A stretch of DNA of 64,000 nt from Motilimonas cestriensis. GTDB lineage: Bacteria; Pseudomonadota; Gammaproteobacteria; Enterobacterales; CBDFNC01. Where the stretch lies: contig NZ_JAIMJA010000002.1 in assembly GCF_021295315.1 (NCBI RefSeq), positions 248,001 to 312,000 of the forward strand. Direction: 5' to 3'. Below the pieces are notes generated by a model. The model did no database searches and had not been told where the DNA came from. It was given only the letters and a program-made list of their open reading frames with translations. Positions 55,858 to 64,000 of the stretch are shown here, one piece after another (the stretch's first letter is position 1; every line of letters starts with the position of its first letter). The position numbers were made by a program, and so were the translations under genes.

Positions 55858-56646
55858 TCACGGATTACAAAATTGACAATACTTAGGGTCGGCTCTGGAC
55901 ACGGGCTGCGGCTCTGGCGAGCGGTAAGCACATCCATCACAAATACGAACCGACAATTTTACCTGATGTGTCGGTAAACTGCACATAGCACAAGGCAGTC
56001 CCGGCTGTTTTTCTTTGATCACAAAATTAACTTGTTGGCATTGTGGACATTTTTCACTAAGTCGGCGCGCTAAATCTTGCCCCGCCTTGGCGATCATCAA
56101 CTGACGCTCGGGGCAGTGCATGGCGCGCAAGTCTGGCTCTATCTGTATGTTATCGACATTTGCCTCATGTGATTGCCATAACTCAAATATTTCATCAGCC
56201 GACAATCCTTTATCGATTTGCTCGAAACGGCGCATGATCCAACGCTGTTTGGGGTATTGATTTAAATGTTCCAGTAGTCCATCTTGGCCATGGAAACCTT
56301 GCAATGAAGTGGGACCGCTCGCTTTAGCATAAACCGAGAGTCCCGTTGAATGTTGATATAGACACAGCACCTCTTGGTTCCAGTTGATTAAACCGGGAGC
56401 GGGTCCCCCGCCAAAGCTGCCTTCGCTACCTAAGCCCCAATCTGAACCGGTTAGTTCACAGGCTTTTCTTGCTTTGGTTAACGCCGCCTGTGGCGGCGTT
56501 AAGGTGCGTTTAATATCGCCAGCAAAGGTGCCTAAGCTGTCGGTATCAAAGCTTGAAGATTCTTCAATAAAATACCCTAAAGGCGCAAGACACGGAGCGA
56601 TCAAACGCGCTTTTTCATGCTTAGTTGCCAGTACCACTCTTGGCAT
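55858..56646 (-). CDS. Zinc-ribbon protein (DUF6671-like)
   Basis: The 262-residue protein has an N-terminal part with GSDWGLGSEGSFGGG. Its C-terminal zinc knuckles are CPQC...CAMC and CDGC...CQFC. I assign it tentatively to the DUF6671 family. It starts one base after the cysD stop and is 12 bases before tsaC, so it belongs to the same operon. Function is unknown. Confidence 0.6.
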   Translation of the reverse strand: MPRVVLATKHEKARLIAPCLAPLGYFIEESSSFDTDSLGTFAGDIKRTLTPPQAALTKARKACELTGSDWGLGSEGSFGGGPAPGLINWNQEVLCLYQHSTGLSVYAKASGPTSLQGFHGQDGLLEHLNQYPKQRWIMRRFEQIDKGLSADEIFELWQSHEANVDNIQIEPDLRAMHCPERQLMIAKAGQDLARRLSEKCPQCQQVNFVIKEKQPGLPCAMCSLPTHQVKLSVRICDGCAYRSPEPQPVSRADPKYCQFCNP

Positions 56647-57567
56647 TTAAAAGTACCCTTCTTTTTTCTTCTTCTCCATCGAGCCGACTTGGTCTTTGTC
56701 GAGCAGGCGCCCTTGGCGCTCACTGGTATTGCTAATTAACATCTCCGAGATAATATCCAATACCGTGGTGGCTCGACTCTCTACCGCCCCCGTTTGCGGG
56801 TAACAGCCTAAGGTGCGAAAGCGGATCCAGCGCTCTTTTAAACTACTTTTCTCTGTCGGCGTTAAAAACGGCAACATTCGCTCATCATCAAGGGCTAATA
56901 TTTGGCCACTGCTGTCATCAATCCAACTTAGGCGCGGCGCGGCATAATACAAGGGCACAATGTCAATTCGCTCTTGATGGATGTATTGCCAAATATCTAG
57001 TTCGGTCCAGTTAGAAAGTGGGAACACGCGCACCGATTCGCCGGGATTGACCTTAGCGTTGTACACATTCCACAGCTCTGGTCGCTGTGATTTGGGCTCC
57101 CAGCGGTGATTAGCCGTTCTAATGGAAAACACCCGCTCTTTGGCGCGCGACTTTTCTTCATCACGGCGCGCGCCGCCTAATGCCGCATCAAACTTAAACT
57201 GGTCTAGCACTTGTTTTAACGCGATCGTTTTCATCTGATCGTTATAGATAACGGAGCCGGAGCGAATAGGATGAACCCCCATCGCCAATGCTTCTTCATT
57301 GGTATGGACATGCAGCTTCAGTTGATGTTTTTCGACCAAGGCATCCCTAAACTCAGCCATTTGCTGGAATTCCCAAGTGGTATCGACATGCAACAAGGTA
57401 AAGGGCACTGGCGCTGGCGCGAACGCTTTGCGCGCTAAATGCAACATCACCGTTGAGTCTTTACCGATTGAGTAAAACATACAAGGTCGCTCAGCACTGG
57501 CAGCCACTTCACGAATGATATGAATGCTTTCTGCTTCTAACTGTTGTAAATGTGAAAAATGCGTCAT
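56647..57567 (-). CDS. cysD: Sulfate adenylyltransferase subunit 2 (CysD)
   Basis: The 306-residue CysD catalyses ATP + sulfate to APS together with CysN. It has the [18 protein letters not shown]-loop and the [20 protein letters not shown] motif. The ATG at 57567 is preferred over an upstream in-frame ATG at 57615 because the extra 16 residues overlap dabA. No cysN follows here, which is unusual. Confidence 0.93.
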   Translation of the reverse strand: MTHFSHLQQLEAESIHIIREVAASAERPCMFYSIGKDSTVMLHLARKAFAPAPVPFTLLHVDTTWEFQQMAEFRDALVEKHQLKLHVHTNEEALAMGVHPIRSGSVIYNDQMKTIALKQVLDQFKFDAALGGARRDEEKSRAKERVFSIRTANHRWEPKSQRPELWNVYNAKVNPGESVRVFPLSNWTELDIWQYIHQERIDIVPLYYAAPRLSWIDDSSGQILALDDERMLPFLTPTEKSSLKERWIRFRTLGCYPQTGAVESRATTVLDIISEMLISNTSERQGRLLDKDQVGSMEKKKKEGYF

Positions 57568-57577
57568 CCTAAATCCC

Positions 57578-60007
57578 TTATTGTGGTAACCATTGCCCCT
57601 GATAAAACCGCTCAATCACGCCACTTTCATCCCAACGCAGCAGATATAGCCATTCGTTATTAATGAGGTGGCGCACGTTGTCGTGCTTGGCACTGATTTG
57701 CTCAATCGGCTCACGAGGCGCAGCAACATACACGGCTAGGCGTTGTGGTTGGTGCATCCATTTTTCACCGTTGTGCACTGATTGCATGGACAGACCAATG
57801 CGTAAGTCGCCGCCATTACCTTCAAATACGCCAATATGCCCGCCTACCGCGTTATGTAACACCTTGTTGCCACTGCCGTATTTACTGTTGTCTGTCACAG
57901 AAGCGTTGTACTGGGTGTTGATCCAGTTAGTGACCACCATCGGCGCGGTTAAAATCAACTCAAGCACCGCAAAACCGGGGTCTTGCTGGTATTGGTAATC
58001 ATGTAAAAATGCCCGGCCATGTAAGTTTACTTGGCGAGTCCAACTGCGCGGCGCAACAATAAAGGCGGCATTGTTGGCTAGCCCCCACTCAGGGCGAACC
58101 TGCGACCAGTCTTGACTGCGCTTAATCAAGGCTTTATCAAGTTGCTCATCGGTTGCATTTTCCAAGCTGGTATCCAATAACGGCGCACGCTCTCTTTGTG
58201 CCGCTGTTGTCGCCTCTTTTAACCAATTGCTAACCGCGTCACTTAGCGATGGCGTAAAGCAATCAATATGATCGGTGGTGGTGTTATGTAGCGCCGCGAC
58301 AAAGCGTGTGCCCTCTGGGATCACCACCCCTTGGCTAACCAGATTTTGGCGCACCTCTTGATCATTTAATAACTGCGCCAATACGCGCACGTTCACTTCA
58401 CCGGTTTGGCCACCGCAAGCGCCGCAATCAAGGCCTGCGGCGTGCAGGTTATTAGCGCTGTGGCTACCGTGGCCGACTAACAGTACCTTTGGCGCAAAAC
58501 TTGTCAGTCCAATGCCATGCAGCACACCTTTTGCCAAGCTCGTTTTATCTGCGATGGACAACGCCTCACCTTGCGCGCTCATCTCCCAATCCCCTTGGTG
58601 TGAAAGACGATTGACTGGGTTAGCTTCGCCTTTGGCAAAAAATGATTGCTTAAGCATTTTTAAGCTATAGAGCCAGCCGGTGGACTCAACCATAGAAAAA
58701 GCAGAGGGGGCCCCTTGTGACCAACTTTGCCAACGTGCCCGTAAATTTAATTTTGCTTTCTCGCCTTTATTATCACTTCGCTCAGTGACGCGAATAACAG
58801 GCTTTAATAAGCCGGGCAGTTGCGGTCGCGTCAGCTCACTTGGACTAGGTTGATACTCCAGTGGCAAGCCAAAGAAACCGGCAAAGCCAAAGGTTTGAAT
58901 ATTTTCATGTTGTGACTCTAATGCTCTGCGCATCACTTCTGAGCGCACATCAATACAAAACACCGCTTGCAACTCAGGCGCTACAACTGGCTGAGGGATG
59001 GCATTTTGCAGCTGTTGGTTAAGCTGATGTTGATAGCTCAACTCTGCGGCTTTAACCCATACCCAAATGGGCCGTTGCATCTGCTGATACGCTTGTACCA
59101 TTGACGACAGCTGCGCCTTCTCGCGCTGCCATGACACATTCAGTTGCGCAAAATGGATTGGTAATTGCGCCTTGAGGTAGCGCCATATCACTAGGTCCCA
59201 CGCCATGCGAATAGCGAGAAGCTGGTGCATTTCATCGTTAGGCTGCTGATTGAGATCGCCCTGCCAACGTAAGTAAGCGACCCAAGACGCCCAACCGTTT
59301 ACATCTAATAATAATGCATGGCTATAGGCGGCTAAGGTGTCATTATCTAGCGAAAATGCCTCGATGGCCTCTGCTAATAAGGCCTCATGCGTATCAGGCA
59401 ATTGTGCAAAAAACTGATGCAAGCCGGGCTCATCCATGACAATGCTCAGCCCTTTATTACAACGCGTTACATCAAGCCAGTGGCGATATAAATCGAGCTG
59501 CTTACTGGTATCGCCGCGGCGTAATAATGGCTCTAACTCTTGATAATGCGCGGCGCAAAATTGACTGATTTGATGAATAATTTCGTCGCGCCACGCCATT
59601 TTGTGTGGGTCACGCTGACTGTCTAACAAATCGGCAATATTATGCCAGTGCACACTTTCATCTTGCTGGGTTAAAAACGCTGTTAACTGTTGCGCGGATA
59701 AATCACTCGCTAACTCAACTGATGCTTGCTGCAATGCCGCTTGGCTTATTGCACCTGATTGATATAAGTTGAGGTAATATTGCTTAGGCATTTGTAAATG
59801 AACACTGCCTAATACCCCTAAATTCGCGGCAACTTGCTCGATGCGTTGCTCACGCATTTGCCAAAATGGATTTACCGCGATCATTTGATCTAAAGGCCAA
59901 CTTGGCGCAATTTTTTGCGTTGCGGCAAGTAATATCGATTTTTGCTGCTCCGATAATGGCTGCTTCGACAATGGCTGGTTGATAATTGATGCGCTTGCAT
60001 TACTCAT
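57578..60007 (-). CDS. dabA: DabA, zinc-dependent subunit of inorganic carbon transporter
   Basis: The 809-residue DUF2309 protein has the beta-carbonic-anhydrase-like zinc site: Cys and Asp in [16 protein letters not shown], His and Cys in [11 protein letters not shown] and CGACGGQTG. With DabB it makes an energy-coupled CO2-to-bicarbonate pump. Start overlaps the dabB stop (ATGA). Confidence 0.93.
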   Translation of the reverse strand: MSNASASIINQPLSKQPLSEQQKSILLAATQKIAPSWPLDQMIAVNPFWQMREQRIEQVAANLGVLGSVHLQMPKQYYLNLYQSGAISQAALQQASVELASDLSAQQLTAFLTQQDESVHWHNIADLLDSQRDPHKMAWRDEIIHQISQFCAAHYQELEPLLRRGDTSKQLDLYRHWLDVTRCNKGLSIVMDEPGLHQFFAQLPDTHEALLAEAIEAFSLDNDTLAAYSHALLLDVNGWASWVAYLRWQGDLNQQPNDEMHQLLAIRMAWDLVIWRYLKAQLPIHFAQLNVSWQREKAQLSSMVQAYQQMQRPIWVWVKAAELSYQHQLNQQLQNAIPQPVVAPELQAVFCIDVRSEVMRRALESQHENIQTFGFAGFFGLPLEYQPSPSELTRPQLPGLLKPVIRVTERSDNKGEKAKLNLRARWQSWSQGAPSAFSMVESTGWLYSLKMLKQSFFAKGEANPVNRLSHQGDWEMSAQGEALSIADKTSLAKGVLHGIGLTSFAPKVLLVGHGSHSANNLHAAGLDCGACGGQTGEVNVRVLAQLLNDQEVRQNLVSQGVVIPEGTRFVAALHNTTTDHIDCFTPSLSDAVSNWLKEATTAAQRERAPLLDTSLENATDEQLDKALIKRSQDWSQVRPEWGLANNAAFIVAPRSWTRQVNLHGRAFLHDYQYQQDPGFAVLELILTAPMVVTNWINTQYNASVTDNSKYGSGNKVLHNAVGGHIGVFEGNGGDLRIGLSMQSVHNGEKWMHQPQRLAVYVAAPREPIEQISAKHDNVRHLINNEWLYLLRWDESGVIERFYQGQWLPQ

Positions 60008-61596
60008 TGATAAAGCTCCTTTAGGTTATTCTCTTGCTCGGCTTCTAACACTTTGATGTTCGCTCTTTGTGGTAACCGCACGGGCCAGAGCTTAAGGGTA
60101 AGGCGAGTCAGCCATTCATCAAGATACAGCCCCGCATACAAGGCGATGGAAATGCGTTGCATGGCGGCTTTATGCCCTTGATAGCGCAGCAAACTGCTCA
60201 TCACAAACAAGCTAATAAACAAGGCTGCCACCCAAATATCCGCCGCACTCAGCGCTGCAACACTCAGCCCAGATGAAAGTAGGATAAGTTGTGCTATCAG
60301 CGTTTTCATTAAGCTGTAGCTGATAACAACCAGTGCAGCTAAACCTAAAATGGTTAATAAATTGGTTTTATTGCTAATGCCGCTGCGCTGAGCAATGAGT
60401 AAGGTTAATGCTGCTATCAAGAGTACCCAGATACTCCAAACACCTTGATATCCAAGTGCCGTGATAGCGATTAATACGAAAGCCGTGGCAAACGACCCCG
60501 CCAGTAACCAATCTAGACGCGATGGATTTTTTGAGGGCGCTAGGCGACGCTGCATATCTTCATTCACCGCATTACCTGCATTTAAAAAGGCATAAGCTTT
60601 GTAGGCTGAATGGGCTACCAAATGCAGTAATGCCAGCTCGAACAAGCCAAGGGCACATTGCAGCAGCATGAGTCCCATTTGCGCACTAGTTGACCACGCC
60701 AACCGCACCTTAACGCTGATCCGCGTTGCCATAATGAGTGCGCATATCACGGTAGTTAAACCCGCGACCACCAGCACTAGCCATTGCGCCAGCGGTACTT
60801 GCACAAACAATGGGGCAAATAAGATAAGTAACACACCACCAAGGTTTATCACGCCGGCATGTAACAAGGCGCTGATTGGCGTTGGTGCTTCGACAACCTG
60901 CATTAACCAACCATGTACCGGTAACTGTGCACATTTGATCAGTGCTGCAAGGGCAATCAGCACACCAGCAATATGGTCAAAGGCAGTTAACGACAGCGCA
61001 CTATCGGACTTAACTTGAACAAAATGCGCCAGTAAGCCATCAATAAATAAGGTGCCATGTTGTAAATAAAGTAAGGTAAAGGCGCCTAACAGCAGCAATT
61101 CTGCTAACCGCGCTAATAAGAACTTTTTATGGGCAGCCAACACCGCGCGAGGTCTATCAGGGTAAAAAGTAAGCAGTTTATGTAAGGACAAGCTAATACC
61201 GACCCAACCCAGCCAAAACAAAACCAGATGATTACTGATCAACACCAAGGTGACTGCCGCCAGCGTATTGAGGAGCCAGCGCCAATAAAAGCCAACGCGC
61301 GCCTCCCCCGCCATATAGTTATTAGAAAATTTAATTAGAATTAATGTCATGAATAACACCAGCCCTAACATCACCGCACTGAGGTTAGAAAAGCTAATGA
61401 AGTGCGCGACTGGCATGTCAGTTGATAGCGTTGGTCGAAGGGCTACCGCTGCAATATATACCGCGATCAAGATGACACTTAATCGAAGTAATGTAGGCCC
61501 TGTCTTTTCCCTTGGTGCTTGTTGAGACCACCATCCCGCGAGTGCAAGACTCAGTGGAATACTGATAAATAAAAGTGAAGATGCCAACATAATCAT
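60004..61596 (-). CDS. dabB: DabB, NuoL-like membrane subunit of inorganic carbon transporter
   Basis: From the ATG at 61596 (AGGGAG seven bases upstream) the ~530-residue protein has about 13 membrane helices. It has the proton-translocating antiporter motifs IALAALIKCAQLPVHGWL and HAGVINLGGVLLI. It is the NuoL/MrpA-like partner of DabA and couples CO2 hydration to the proton gradient. Confidence 0.92.
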   Translation of the reverse strand: MIMLASSLLFISIPLSLALAGWWSQQAPREKTGPTLLRLSVILIAVYIAAVALRPTLSTDMPVAHFISFSNLSAVMLGLVLFMTLILIKFSNNYMAGEARVGFYWRWLLNTLAAVTLVLISNHLVLFWLGWVGISLSLHKLLTFYPDRPRAVLAAHKKFLLARLAELLLLGAFTLLYLQHGTLFIDGLLAHFVQVKSDSALSLTAFDHIAGVLIALAALIKCAQLPVHGWLMQVVEAPTPISALLHAGVINLGGVLLILFAPLFVQVPLAQWLVLVVAGLTTVICALIMATRISVKVRLAWSTSAQMGLMLLQCALGLFELALLHLVAHSAYKAYAFLNAGNAVNEDMQRRLAPSKNPSRLDWLLAGSFATAFVLIAITALGYQGVWSIWVLLIAALTLLIAQRSGISNKTNLLTILGLAALVVISYSLMKTLIAQLILLSSGLSVAALSAADIWVAALFISLFVMSSLLRYQGHKAAMQRISIALYAGLYLDEWLTRLTLKLWPVRLPQRANIKVLEAEQENNLKELYQ

Positions 61597-61694
61597 TTTT
61601 GCTCCCTGTTTTAGACGAAGCAAGTATGTCAGAGCTGTAAACATTAAAAAAATAGATATAATGCTACAAACCGTTCTATATAAGTTAACTAAAA

Positions 61695-62582
61695 ATGAGC
61701 CGTCTAAACTATCATCACTTATTTTATTTTTGGCGCGTTGCTGTCGTTGGCAACTTAACCCAAGTGGCGCGCGAGCTACATATCTCGCAATCTGCATTAT
61801 CAGTACAAATTAAACAACTTGAACACAATATGGATGTCGCCTTGTTTGAGCGCAGTGGCCGTAGCCTAAAGCTGACCGATATGGGCACGCGGGTGTTGGC
61901 TTATGCCAATGATATTTTCAGCAAAGGTGAAGAGTTAGAGTCGTTTCTGATTAAAGGTGTGGAAGCTGAGATACAGCATATTTCGATTGGCGTACTCACC
62001 ACCTTATCAAGAAACTTTGTTGAGAGTTTTATTACCCCACTATTAGCCGACCCCAAGGTAAGCTTTTCACTGACCGCTAGACGAATGAATAACTTATTGG
62101 TTGGGCTGGCCAATCACGAGCTAGATCTAGTGCTCACCAACCGGCCCGTTGCGCTAGATAACCATGATGCCTTATGGCAAACCCAGTTGGTTTCTCGTCA
62201 ACCATTGTCAATAGTAGGACCTAAAGCCAACAAAATTCACACCACTTTCCCTCAAGGTTATGATGATGTGCGCTGGGTTTTGCCTGGTAAAGCAACCGAA
62301 ATTCGCAGTGCGTTCAACTCTCTCTGCGCCAGTTGGCAATACCAACCCGATGTAAAAGCAGAAGCTGATGATATGGCAATGCTGCGCCTACTCGCCCGTG
62401 ACAGTGGCGCACTCGCTGTATTACCAACGGTAGTAGTAAAAGATGAGATAGCGCAAGGAATATTAGAAGAGTACCAACGCCTGCCAAACGCTTTCGAACA
62501 TTTTTACGCCATTACAGCGCAACGTAAATTTGTACCAGAAGTGCTACTAGCATTACTGCAGCAGCATCAAAAGAAAAAATGA
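61695..62582 (+). CDS. LysR-family regulator divergent from dabBA
   Basis: The 295-residue regulator has the N-terminal NYHHLFYFWRVAVVGNLTQV winged HTH typical of NhaR and of regulators placed next to dab genes. It is divergent from dabB with a 98-base gap, so it probably controls the dabBA-cysD operon. Confidence 0.87.
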   Translation: MSRLNYHHLFYFWRVAVVGNLTQVARELHISQSALSVQIKQLEHNMDVALFERSGRSLKLTDMGTRVLAYANDIFSKGEELESFLIKGVEAEIQHISIGVLTTLSRNFVESFITPLLADPKVSFSLTARRMNNLLVGLANHELDLVLTNRPVALDNHDALWQTQLVSRQPLSIVGPKANKIHTTFPQGYDDVRWVLPGKATEIRSAFNSLCASWQYQPDVKAEADDMAMLRLLARDSGALAVLPTVVVKDEIAQGILEEYQRLPNAFEHFYAITAQRKFVPEVLLALLQQHQKKK

Positions 62583-62663
62583 TGGGCGGTCGCAGTAGCA
62601 ATAAACTTGTTGCTGACATCCCTTATGTTTATGGTCATGTCAGCAACAAGTGATGATAGCGAC

Positions 62664-63338
62664 TTACTCCACTAAATAGTCTTCAATATCAAAAGCATGG
62701 GTGAGCAATACATTGAGCTCTTTATTATCTGCGCTAAATTGCGGATGGCGCATGAGGGTGATATACGCAGGTAGTGAGTCTGGCGCAGGAACGGTATCTT
62801 CTTCATCGTCATAGAAGCTATCGGCTTTTAGGGTATCAATGCGATCAGGCACCCAATAGTAGGCAGTCTCAATGGTTTCATTAAAACCATCGGCTAATGT
62901 GCGCAGCCCTTCGGAAAGATCAATGATCAATTCGCCTTCAACGTCTTTTTTTTCAGCGCAGTCATCTAGAAAATCAGCGGCTAAGCAAGCCATTCGCGTC
63001 GCACCAAATTCGAGCATTTTGATGAACTCAGTAGCCGCAATAACGAGTAAGTTATACTCTCGCTTGGCCGCTAAACTGTCAGGCATGCCGATATTGCGTG
63101 TCACATCGTTTAGCACCCGCGTTCGAATTTGCAATAACAGCGTATTTAAAGGCGATACTTGGGCATTATTGCCTCGTAAACTGGCTAAGTGTTGCGATAA
63201 CGTGAGCGTTCGCTCATCAATTCGCTTATTTAAGTTTGCCACTTTAGCTTCTAAAACCTTGATTTGCTCGTCTTTAGCCTGTAATTGTGCCTGCAAAGCT
63301 TGTTCTTCCGGCAAAGATGCATGTTCCATGTTTATCAC
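62664..63338 (-). CDS. Coiled-coil hypothetical protein
   Basis: The 224-residue protein starts with a ~50-residue coiled coil (EEQALQAQLQAKDEQIKVLE). The rest is an acidic helical domain without a recognised family. It stands alone. Confidence 0.5.
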   Translation of the reverse strand: MINMEHASLPEEQALQAQLQAKDEQIKVLEAKVANLNKRIDERTLTLSQHLASLRGNNAQVSPLNTLLLQIRTRVLNDVTRNIGMPDSLAAKREYNLLVIAATEFIKMLEFGATRMACLAADFLDDCAEKKDVEGELIIDLSEGLRTLADGFNETIETAYYWVPDRIDTLKADSFYDDEEDTVPAPDSLPAYITLMRHPQFSADNKELNVLLTHAFDIEDYLVE

Positions 63339-63741
63339 TACCTTTATCGCAACCTAGAGTTAATGTTCATCATACTGTTAATCATACAAACGCTTCATTC
63401 TAAAAGCTCACTGCGCTAGCTACCAGAAATATAAGTCATCTCCGCTCGATTTAAGCCAGAATATGCGCTATTTAAACTGTTTTTATCGCCAAATTTCGCT
63501 TTCAAAGATGAAAACGCAGAGCCATGAGGGGCAGACCGACAGTACCCGCCACATAACTATCAACTTTGGCAAAGATTCTGCCTTTTGGGTAGACTTAACT
63601 TTATGTTTTTATGACCTCGTCATAACAAATAGCCGTCAACGGTGGGACCTGCGCTAGCTAAACTATATTTACTGCTGTTTATTAAGTTTAGATTTAGCCT
63701 TTACAAGGTAAACTACCCTGGCAAACAAAAATGAGGTTTGA
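63339..63741. other. Noncoding gap before the response regulator
   Basis: Promoter region of the regulator at 63742. One 64-codon frame is not supported. No terminator is evident. Confidence 0.4.
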
Positions 63742-64000
63742 ATGAAAATTCTGTTAGTTGAAGATGCTGCCATTTTACGTCACCACCTAAAAACTCAACT
63801 TGAAGCCATAGGTAATCATGTTTACGACGCAGAAAATGCAAAAATGGGTGACTACTATGCCAACCAATATCCAATTGATGTGGCTATTGTTGATTTAGGT
63901 TTACCTGATATGGACGGTCTTGAATTGGTGAAGACGTTTCGCCAGCAAGGGCTAAGTTTTCCTATTTTAATTTTAACCGCGCGTGGCAATTGGCAAGAAA
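63742..64000 (+). CDS. OmpR/PhoP-type response regulator (partial, cut by window end)
   Basis: The first 86 codons show a receiver domain: MKILLVEDAAILRHHL, the phosphoacceptor Asp in VAIVDLGLPDMDGLE, and Thr/Lys surroundings in PILILTARGNWQE. The last motif (TARxxWQE) is typical of PhoP-like regulators. The DNA-binding part lies beyond the window. Confidence 0.85.
   Translation, partial: MKILLVEDAAILRHHLKTQLEAIGNHVYDAENAKMGDYYANQYPIDVAIVDLGLPDMDGLELVKTFRQQGLSFPILILTARGNWQE

Noticed and set aside
63463-63657. 64-codon plus-strand frame before the response regulator
   Set aside because: No ribosome site and no similarity; it occupies the expected promoter region.

Overview
The window looks like a chromosome segment of a marine or halotolerant gammaproteobacterium (Alteromonadales/Vibrionales-like). 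Evidence is the gene set and order: grpE/dnaK/dnaJ with sigma-32 promoters, nadK-recN-bamE, ratA-rnfH-smpB-ssrA, an ectoine operon, ProVWX, DabAB and a tmRNA tag reading ANDDNYALAA. I cannot assign a genus from sequence alone.

Layout. 1-9.6 kb is conserved housekeeping DNA (chaperones, NAD kinase, SOS-controlled recN, bamE, smpB, tmRNA). 9.6-22.8 kb is a decayed, apparently tandem genomic island at the 3' end of ssrA. The 17-bp ssrA end recurs at 22.76 kb, and in degenerate form at 18.7 kb. Each of these outer copies is preceded by the same ~200-bp end module. The island holds a broken integrase (two copies), IS481-type remnants (two copies), a truncated fic gene with an HTH-YhfG-type antitoxin, a nitrilase/LysR pair, two HEPN-like proteins and many small secreted or membrane proteins of unknown function. 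23.0-42.7 kb is chromosome again: a YccT-like protein, a LysR/MBL pair, the glycine-betaine ABC transporter, the ectoine operon (with a fused EctA-EctB), its MarR regulator EctR, a secreted chitin-binding trypsin, a CobW GTPase, deoCD, a TatD-type nuclease and prfC.

42.7-54.6 kb is a ~11.9-kb element inserted in the 5' end of prfC, the known target of SXT/R391-family ICEs. It is bounded by two copies of the prfC 5' end. It carries a SetR/CI-like repressor next to prfC, a six-gene potassium operon (KdpD-like kinase, KdpE, TrkH, KtrA, KtrB, TrkH), an AlpA/Xis-like HTH protein and HipBA. No integrase or transfer gene is visible, so it is either a deletion remnant or an element that depends on a helper integrase.

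54.8-64 kb returns to chromosome: tsaC, a zinc-ribbon protein, cysD (no cysN here), the inorganic-carbon transporter dabAB with a divergent LysR regulator, a coiled-coil protein and the start of a PhoP/OmpR-type response regulator.

A unifying theme is osmoadaptation. Betaine uptake, ectoine synthesis with its own feedback-type aspartokinase, and an island-borne K+ uptake operon all lie within 26 kb. The most unusual items are the integrase-less prfC island with its K+ operon, the EctAB fusion with an extra small protein in the operon, and the ssrA island in which a Fic toxin is cut at an att-like sequence while its antitoxin survives.
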